Shown here piece after piece: positions 1-3,999 of a stretch of 5,644 bases of DNA. The notes under the pieces were generated by a model. That model searched no databases. It was not told the DNA's origin and was given only the letters and a program-made list of their open reading frames with translations. This DNA is from Gemmataceae bacterium. Lineage in GTDB: Bacteria; Planctomycetota; Planctomycetia; Gemmatales; Gemmataceae. Made by a program: the position numbers and the translations under genes. Numbering within the stretch: the stretch's first letter is position 1; the number at the start of each line of letters is the position of its first letter. The stretch is from positions 1-5,644 of the forward strand of contig JANWVS010000165.1 in NCBI GenBank assembly GCA_025056835.1, given 5' to 3'.

Positions 1-856
1 CTTGGCCCGTCAGCATGTGGTAGAACGTGCAGCCCAGCGAATAGATGTCGCTGCGTGCGTCGGCCTCGCGCGGTTCGAGGGCCTGCTCGGGGGAGATGTA
101 GTCGAAGGTGCCCAGCGTCATGCCGGACTGCGTCAGCTGATCGGTGTGCGGCTGCATGTTGCGGGCCAAGCCCATGTCCACGAGTTTGGCACGACCGGTG
201 GGCGTGATGATGATGTTCGACGGCTTGACGTCGCGATGCACCACGCCGCGGGAAGCCGCGTGTTCCAGACCCGTGGCGATTTGCAAGGTGATGCGAACGG
301 CCTCGGCGACGTCTAAATGGCGGCGGCGCTGGAGGATCGTGCGCAGGTTTTCGCCTTCGACATACTCAAAGGCGATGAAGTGCAGCCCCTGGTCTTCGCC
401 GCAGAAAAAGACCCGGGCTATGTTCTCATGATCCAGCTTGGCCGCCGCTCGCGCTTCCTGGTGAAAGCGGCGAACATTTTCCTGGTCTTGGGCCATATCG
501 GGCGGCAAGACTTTCAAAGCGACGATGCGATCCAGCTGGGTGTCCCTTGCCCGCAGGACGGCCGCCATCCCTCCGACGCCGATCGGTTCGATCAACTCGA
601 AGTGGGCCAGCTTGCGGCCGCGCAGGGTTGCCAGCAGCCCCTCGGCGGTCGTCGCTTTCGCCGCGCCAACCGCCGGGCCGGCGGCGATCGGCGGGGCCTT
701 GGAAATAATCGTCGGTGCTTCGTCGGCGGCGTCGGCGTCGTCCGGAAAAATGTCGGACCCCTCGCCGGTGACCAGCCGGAGCTGGGATTCCGACTTGGGC
801 TTGTCGGCGGCAAGCGCGGCCTCTTCTGGGCGCCGTCCTTTGGTTTGTTCCGACAT
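1..856 (-). CDS. Hanks-type serine/threonine protein kinase, N-terminal part (3' end outside window)
   Basis: This gene encodes a eukaryotic-like protein kinase that transfers the ATP gamma-phosphate to Ser/Thr of target proteins. The 285 visible residues begin with an Ala/Asp/Glu-rich, probably disordered extension (about 1-80), then the kinase fold. The glycine loop reads IGVGGMAAV (92-100). The ATP lysine is K115 in VALKVL, and the probable alpha-C glutamate is E134. The catalytic loop is HRDVKPSN (207-214, catalytic D209). The metal-binding motif is DMG (227-229) instead of DFG, the activation segment ends in SPE (255-257), and SDIYSLG (269-275) is subdomain IX. All key catalytic residues are present, so it is probably active. 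The frame runs open through base 1; the C-lobe end and any sensor or membrane domain lie outside. ATG 856 is the only ATG start before the upstream in-frame stop near 947, with a weak purine-rich GAGACGG just upstream. It is transcribed from its own promoter at 1064-1093. The substrate is unknown. Confidence 0.93.
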   Translation of the reverse strand, partial: MSEQTKGRRPEEAALAADKPKSESQLRLVTGEGSDIFPDDADAADEAPTIISKAPPIAAGPAVGAAKATTAEGLLATLRGRKLAHFELIEPIGVGGMAAVLRARDTQLDRIVALKVLPPDMAQDQENVRRFHQEARAAAKLDHENIARVFFCGEDQGLHFIAFEYVEGENLRTILQRRRHLDVAEAVRITLQIATGLEHAASRGVVHRDVKPSNIIITPTGRAKLVDMGLARNMQPHTDQLTQSGMTLGTFDYISPEQALEPREADARSDIYSLGCTFYHMLTGQ

Positions 857-1063
857 GCAACCGTCTCGCGATCTACCAGAAAACCTCGGGAAACGACTCC
901 GTTCGCTTCCAGATGGACGCTTGAACCGTCCATCCCTAACCCAAACTTACCTCCGTGCGCCGCGAGGGATGGCCGTGCTCCATCCGCGACGGCGTCTGCG
1001 GCGAGAAATGCCCAGCCCACAAACCACAGACGCTCGTTGTCGAACCCTGTCAAGAATACGACC
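857..1063 (-). other. Untranslated leader of the kinase gene
   Basis: About 200 nt separate the predicted transcription start (roughly 1057) from the kinase ATG at 856. I see no conserved riboswitch, no strong hairpin with a U-tract, and no convincing small gene. A reading frame starting at 1053 on the minus strand crosses this leader but runs on into the kinase in another frame and has no recognisable domain. The leader may simply be long, or a second promoter may lie inside it. A second TTGACA at 1048-1053 (minus) has no good -10 partner. Confidence 0.45.
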
Positions 1064-1093
1064 AGTATAATCGACCGCCGGGCTGTTTGTCAA
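1064..1093 (-). promoter_or_regulatory. Sigma70-type promoter for the kinase gene
   Basis: On the minus strand there is a perfect -35 hexamer TTGACA (1093-1088), an 18-nt spacer (1087-1070) and a five-of-six -10 hexamer TATACT (1069-1064). This is the best promoter-like sequence I found in the window. It points at the kinase and begins only 14 nt after the stop codon of the ferredoxin-like gene, so the kinase probably forms its own transcription unit rather than the tail of the upstream operon. The match to the housekeeping consensus is seen directly; activity is inferred. Confidence 0.65.
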
Positions 1094-1104
1094 TGATGCG
1101 GTCG
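1072..1104. repeat. 7-bp inverted repeat overlapping the kinase promoter
   Basis: Arms CGACCGC (1072-1078) and GCGGTCG (1098-1104) are perfect inverted repeats around a 19-nt centre holding the -35 box. One arm sits in the promoter spacer and the other just upstream of -35, next to the stop of the ferredoxin-like gene. It could be an operator for a dimeric regulator, or a weak hairpin ending the upstream transcript. No U-tract follows it, so a classical intrinsic terminator is unlikely. In GC-rich DNA, chance occurrence is possible. Confidence 0.35.
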
Positions 1105-1107
1105 TCT

Positions 1108-2163
1108 TTAGAATTCGAGCGACTCGAGCTGGTCGATCAGTTGATCAAGTTCGTCTTTGGGTTGCGGGGCCTTGCCCGCCTGGCGTTTTGGGATGCCGAC
1201 CGACATGCCGACCGCGCTGCGACCGTCGGCGAGTAGTTCCCGATCCCGCTCGGCCACGGCTTGTTTCAGGGGATCTTGGGCTTCGCCGCCAAAGAGCTTG
1301 GACAAGTCGATCTTCAAACTCCCAACCGCCCCAACGGCGGCACCAGCGATCGCTGGCGTCTTGTAGTCGGGAAACATGATGGCTTGCTCGGGACAAACCC
1401 GACTGCACGCCGGGCAGCCCTTGCGGCAATTGTCTTGGTTCTCGACAACGATCCTGTCGGCATGGTCAATTCCGTAGACGCCAAACAAGCAAAAGTCGAT
1501 ACACTCGAGACAGTTGGTACAGCGGCTGTAATCAATCACGGGATACCACCGTCGCGCCGGCGATTGCAGCAATTGCTCCGGTGGGAAGCTCGAGGGACGA
1601 TGGTTTACTGGGGACGCGGCCGACGCATTGTGGAGGTTTCCCAATCCGAGTTGCACCAGTTCCGACTTGGGCGCCGCCACCGCCTGCCGCGACGCTTGAC
1701 GCACACGGCTTTCCTCGGCAATACGCCGAATTTCAGCGACGTAGGGCTCGTGACTGTTGAAATCGCGGAGATCGAGACAGTAAATGTAGCGGTCTGGGAC
1801 GTCGACGGCCCCGATGCCTTTCGCCACAGGCCCTGCCGTTGCTTCGGGGTCGTTCTCTTCCTCGTCGTCGGTAGGCGGCTTCAGTTGCGTTTGGCCCCAA
1901 TGGCCCTTGACGCCATCGCGATCCAGCACCCAGAACGCCGCGCGCGGATACAGCCAGCTGAGCACCACCAAATCGCCGGAGATGGACTCGAGGAACAGCC
2001 GACCAGTGTGATCGGGCCCTAGGTCGTACAAGTTCGGCACGACGGATACATCGAGTCCTGGCTCGAGCAACAGCGCGGCGACGAGCGCTTCTTCGAGGGC
2101 GCGCCTCGTGGGATTTTTTCCCTGGGCTTGCGACACGACGACTGTCAAGCGATGGCGACTCAT
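1108..2163 (-). CDS. Two-cluster [4Fe-4S] ferredoxin-domain protein with unrecognised N-terminal domain
   Basis: This is a 351-residue, probably cytoplasmic iron-sulfur protein. Residues 1-150 look alpha/beta: hydrophobic strand RLTVVV (5-10), a helix around 20-33, strands DVSVVP (38-43), DLVVLSW (64-70) and YIYCLDL (127-133). An acidic segment, 99-107, lies between them. I do not recognise this half. After a linker (about 160-205) comes a bacterial ferredoxin fold. Cluster one is C215-x2-C218-x2-C221-x3-C225, followed by Leu rather than the usual Pro. Cluster two is C246-x3-C250-x2-C253-x3-C257-Pro, one residue longer than standard in its first spacing. All eight cysteines are present, so two [4Fe-4S] clusters are expected. 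The tail ends in a charged helix (335-351). No signal peptide or membrane segment is seen. ATG 2163 is chosen because AGGGAG lies 4 nt upstream and longer starts would overlap the lipoyl-carrier gene. Electron transfer is expected; the partner is inferred to be the adjacent carrier protein. Confidence 0.88.
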   Translation of the reverse strand: MSRHRLTVVVSQAQGKNPTRRALEEALVAALLLEPGLDVSVVPNLYDLGPDHTGRLFLESISGDLVVLSWLYPRAAFWVLDRDGVKGHWGQTQLKPPTDDEEENDPEATAGPVAKGIGAVDVPDRYIYCLDLRDFNSHEPYVAEIRRIAEESRVRQASRQAVAAPKSELVQLGLGNLHNASAASPVNHRPSSFPPEQLLQSPARRWYPVIDYSRCTNCLECIDFCLFGVYGIDHADRIVVENQDNCRKGCPACSRVCPEQAIMFPDYKTPAIAGAAVGAVGSLKIDLSKLFGGEAQDPLKQAVAERDRELLADGRSAVGMSVGIPKRQAGKAPQPKDELDQLIDQLESLEF

Positions 2164-2167
2164 GGTG

Positions 2168-2173
2168 CTCCCT
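2168..2173 (-). promoter_or_regulatory. Ribosome binding site of the ferredoxin-like gene, overlapping the upstream stop
   Basis: AGGGAG on the minus strand lies 4 nt before ATG 2163 and shares bases with the TAG stop (2174-2172) of the lipoyl-carrier gene. The overlap suggests translational coupling: ribosomes finishing the carrier would terminate on the Shine-Dalgarno of the ferredoxin-like gene. It also decides the start against longer in-frame alternatives reaching to 2286. Confidence 0.65.
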
Positions 2174-2621
2174 ACATGTGGCCCTTGAGCATGTTCTGTG
2201 TTTTTTCCCAGTTGGCGTCCAGGAAATTGAAGTACTCCTGCGCGCTGAGAGTGTCGGCGTCGGTTTCGGTCATTTCGAAAAGCCAACCTGCGCCGTAGTT
2301 ATCGACGTTGATGGCCGATGGGTCCTTCAAAACGTCGTCGTTAAAGCGTAGCAACGTGCCCGACAGCGGTGCGAATAAATCGGAAACGGCTTTGGAGGTT
2401 TCGATATGGCCAATCAGTTGCCGGGCCCGCACGGCTGCCGGCGGGCTGACGTGCCAGTCCAGAAAATACACGTCTTGCATCAGGCGGACGGCGTAACTGG
2501 TGAAGCCGAACCGCGCTAGTGCCCCGTCGTATCGGCACCACATGTGATTGCGGGCGTAGCGCAACTCCCCCGGAAGGACGGCGGCAAACTTTCCCATCAT
2601 GAAGGTCAGCGTTTCGGCCAT
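2172..2621 (-). CDS. Glycine cleavage H-like lipoyl-carrier protein
   Basis: This is a 149-residue member of the GcvH/lipoyl-carrier family. In that family a swinging lipoyl arm on one lysine shuttles intermediates between enzymes. Visible hallmarks are LRYARNHMW (20-28, matching the family's Y-x3-H-x-W), the GFTSYA strand (39-44), and the lipoylation site ETSKAVSD (74-81) with the acceptor K77 intact. FAPLSG (83-88) and VDNYGAGWL (106-114) match the family's later signatures. It is somewhat longer than typical H proteins (about 125-130), with an N-terminal extension of about 18 residues. ATG 2621 is used; a GTG two codons upstream is possible, and the nearest SD-like stretch is only a weak GGGAT. 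It is first in a two-gene operon with the iron-sulfur gene 8 nt downstream. No glycine decarboxylase, aminomethyltransferase or dihydrolipoyl dehydrogenase gene is adjacent, so its role may be true glycine cleavage encoded elsewhere, or a non-canonical one as in the LbpA carriers of sulfur oxidation. The family call is firm; the pathway is not. Confidence 0.9.
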   Translation of the reverse strand: MAETLTFMMGKFAAVLPGELRYARNHMWCRYDGALARFGFTSYAVRLMQDVYFLDWHVSPPAAVRARQLIGHIETSKAVSDLFAPLSGTLLRFNDDVLKDPSAINVDNYGAGWLFEMTETDADTLSAQEYFNFLDANWEKTQNMLKGHM

Positions 2622-2818
2622 GGTCACGATCCCGTGCCGGGAGACGCGGTTTACTTTATCGGTTTTCGGAGCGGTCGTTGCGATGGGCAAGGACACTCTC
2701 CGGCGGCGACGAATTGCGGCTGGCAGGGCGGAACGACAACGCTGAGGCAGTCGCTCGGCGCCGTTGCGGACTGGGAGGAGGGCGCTAATTCGTCTCGGCG
2801 CGGCCAAGGCCTTTGCGG

Positions 2819-2824
2819 TACAAT
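2819..2824 (+). promoter_or_regulatory. Possible -10 element for the foldase gene
   Basis: TACAAT lies 48 nt before ATG 2873 and matches five of six positions of the housekeeping -10 consensus. No recognisable -35 hexamer is present at 16-18 nt spacing, where the sequence is GC-rich (CGGCGC at 17 nt). The hexamer sits between short complementary arms, GCGG and CCGC. Position and direction suit the foldase gene, but the evidence is thin. Confidence 0.3.
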
Positions 2825-2855
2825 TCCGCCTTGCCTGGAATCGTGGAAGCCACGC

Positions 2856-2862
2856 AAAGGAG
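2856..2862 (+). promoter_or_regulatory. Ribosome binding site of the SurA-like gene
   Basis: AAAGGAG is a near-consensus Shine-Dalgarno with a 10-nt spacer to ATG 2873. It fixes the start at the Met-Lys-Lys beginning of the signal peptide and argues against longer in-frame alternatives upstream. Confidence 0.7.
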
Positions 2863-2872
2863 TGCGAAGACC

Positions 2873-3925
2873 ATGAAGAAGTTGTTAGCAAAGAAGTTGT
2901 TCTCCGCCATCGGTTCGACGCTTCTGGTGCTGGGGGCATTCGTGTCGGCCCTGGCGCAAACCTCGGGGACCAAGCACCAACCTGAGCCGGTGCCGCCGCC
3001 GGCGGGCTTGCAACTGCCGCCGCCGCCGCCAGCGACCGCCATTGCCGCCACCGTCAACGGTCAGCCGATTCCGGAACTATCGGTGTACCGCGGCTTATTG
3101 CGTGAGCCGCCGAAAAACTGGCCGACAGCCCGCAAGGAAGTGCTCAATTACCTCATCGACAACGTTCTGGTGGACCAGTATCTCATCCAGCTCAAAATCA
3201 CCGTGGACCCCAAGGAGGTCGAAGAACGTTTCCAACAGATCAAGGAGGAGGCAAAAAAGAGCGGACAGAATTTTGCCGAATTGCTCGCGAAGTTGCAGAT
3301 CACCGAAGACGGGCTGCGCCAGGAATTACACGGGGCACTGCGCTGGGACAAGTTTGTGTTGCGACAAGCCACCGATAAGGTGCTCCTGGACTATTTTCAG
3401 AAAAACCCAGCCATGTTTGACGGCAGCCAAGTCTTGGCCCGGCACATCCTCGTGACGGCCAAGGACGACGCCGAAGGCCAAGCGAAAATCGCTGCGCTCA
3501 AAAAAGCCATCTTGGACCAAGTGGCCGCGGCCATGGCGAGCGTGCCGGCTACGGCCGACAAGGCGGCGCAGGAGAAAGAGCGGGCTGCGGCGCTGCTGAA
3601 GGCCTTCGCGGCCGCGGCGGAAAAGGAGTCGGCGTGTTCCTCGGCGAAGCAGGGCGGCGCGATCCCGTGGTTTGCCCGAGTCGGCGACATGGTCGAACCG
3701 TTTGCGCGGGCTGCTTTCGCCCTCCAACCCTATCAGCTTAGCGACGCTGTTAAAACCGAGTTCGGCTACCATCTGATTCTGGCGTTGGACCGCAAACCCG
3801 GCCGCGAGGCGAAGTTTGAAGAGGTCAAACCGTTCGTGCAAGAAGTTTATGCCGAGCGTTTGCGGGAAGCGATCTTGGCCGCCTACAAACCGCGAGCGAA
3901 GATCGAGATCCACGCCGGCAAATGA
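2873..3925 (+). CDS. Secreted SurA/PpiC-type peptidyl-prolyl cis-trans isomerase
   Basis: This is a 350-residue parvulin-family foldase, expected to isomerise Xaa-Pro bonds or chaperone proteins outside the cytoplasm. Residues 1-29 form a signal peptide (basic MKKLLAKK, hydrophobic core, ending at SALAQ). A Pro-rich linker follows (37-54, including PPP and PPPPP). Residues 55-183 are a SurA-N-like chaperone region opening with ATVNGQPI (59-66). The parvulin domain spans about 187-308, with ARHILV (189-194, His191), GGAIPWF (261-267), MVEPFARAAF (273-282) and FGYHLI (297-302, His300). An Ala/Lys/Glu-rich helical segment (about 219-250) enlarges the domain by some 20 residues compared with a compact parvulin. 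There is one parvulin domain, not two as in Escherichia coli SurA. The C-terminal helix (311-340) may pack on the N-region. It stands alone on its strand, divergent from the lipoyl-carrier operon and convergent with the S41 protease. The mature protein is most likely periplasmic or envelope-bound; its substrates are unknown. Confidence 0.92.
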   Translation: MKKLLAKKLFSAIGSTLLVLGAFVSALAQTSGTKHQPEPVPPPAGLQLPPPPPATAIAATVNGQPIPELSVYRGLLREPPKNWPTARKEVLNYLIDNVLVDQYLIQLKITVDPKEVEERFQQIKEEAKKSGQNFAELLAKLQITEDGLRQELHGALRWDKFVLRQATDKVLLDYFQKNPAMFDGSQVLARHILVTAKDDAEGQAKIAALKKAILDQVAAAMASVPATADKAAQEKERAAALLKAFAAAAEKESACSSAKQGGAIPWFARVGDMVEPFARAAFALQPYQLSDAVKTEFGYHLILALDRKPGREAKFEEVKPFVQEVYAERLREAILAAYKPRAKIEIHAGK

Positions 3926-3956
3926 GCGACAAGGATCCGCAGCCGGCCAGCCGCAT

Positions 3957-3999
3957 CGGCCGCACGAACGTCCGGGCCGTCTTAGCCGCCGGTTTTTTT
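3957..3999. terminator. Possible terminator in the convergent gap
   Basis: The 56-bp gap between the convergent foldase and protease genes contains CGGCC (3957-3961) complementary to GGCCG (3975-3979). A second short stem, CCGG (3972-3975) with CCGG (3989-3992), is followed directly by seven Ts (3993-3999) on the plus strand. The T-run overlaps the last codons of the protease gene, where it reads as lysine codons on the minus strand. The hairpins are short, so this is a weak candidate for ending the foldase transcript; the first stem could act in both directions. Confidence 0.3.

Larger units (their letters stand above)
2622..2872. other. Divergent intergenic region between the lipoyl-carrier operon and the foldase gene
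   Basis: This 251-bp stretch separates two divergently transcribed units and must hold both promoters. It is mostly GC-rich with one AT-rich island around 2648-2668, whose minus-strand reading contains GATAAAG near the carrier gene. I found no convincing -35/-10 pair for the carrier operon there. For the plus strand a TACAAT hexamer is noted separately. No small gene or RNA could be recognised. Confidence 0.5.

Noticed and set aside
592..1053. Minus-strand open frame starting in the kinase leader
   Set aside because: It overlaps the kinase in another frame, turns Pro/Arg-rich there, and has no recognisable domain. A short leader peptide cannot be excluded but is not supported.
1066..1071. 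TATAAT on the plus strand
   Set aside because: No -35 partner or plus-strand gene lies downstream; the sequence is explained as the complement of the minus-strand TATACT region.
317..1096. Open frames on the plus strand over the kinase and its leader
   Set aside because: The minus-strand kinase frame is supported by many conserved motifs; the plus-strand translations are low-complexity Arg/Gly/Ala-rich shadows.
1261..2022. Open frame on the plus strand (253 codons)
   Set aside because: It is antisense to the ferredoxin-domain gene with its intact cysteine motifs and has no recognisable domain or ribosome binding site.
2164..2286. N-terminal extension of the ferredoxin-like gene up to 2286
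   Set aside because: It would overlap the lipoyl-carrier gene by over 100 bp, while Met 2163 has an AGGGAG site directly upstream.
2622..2939. N-terminal extension of the lipoyl-carrier gene up to 2939
   Set aside because: The extension is Arg/Ser/Pro-rich without family similarity, overlaps the divergent foldase start and would place its promoter inside coding sequence; H-protein similarity begins only after Met 2621.
2989..3032. CCG-rich repeat as a possible mobile or regulatory repeat
   Set aside because: It encodes the Pro-rich linker of the foldase in frame, so it is coding low complexity.
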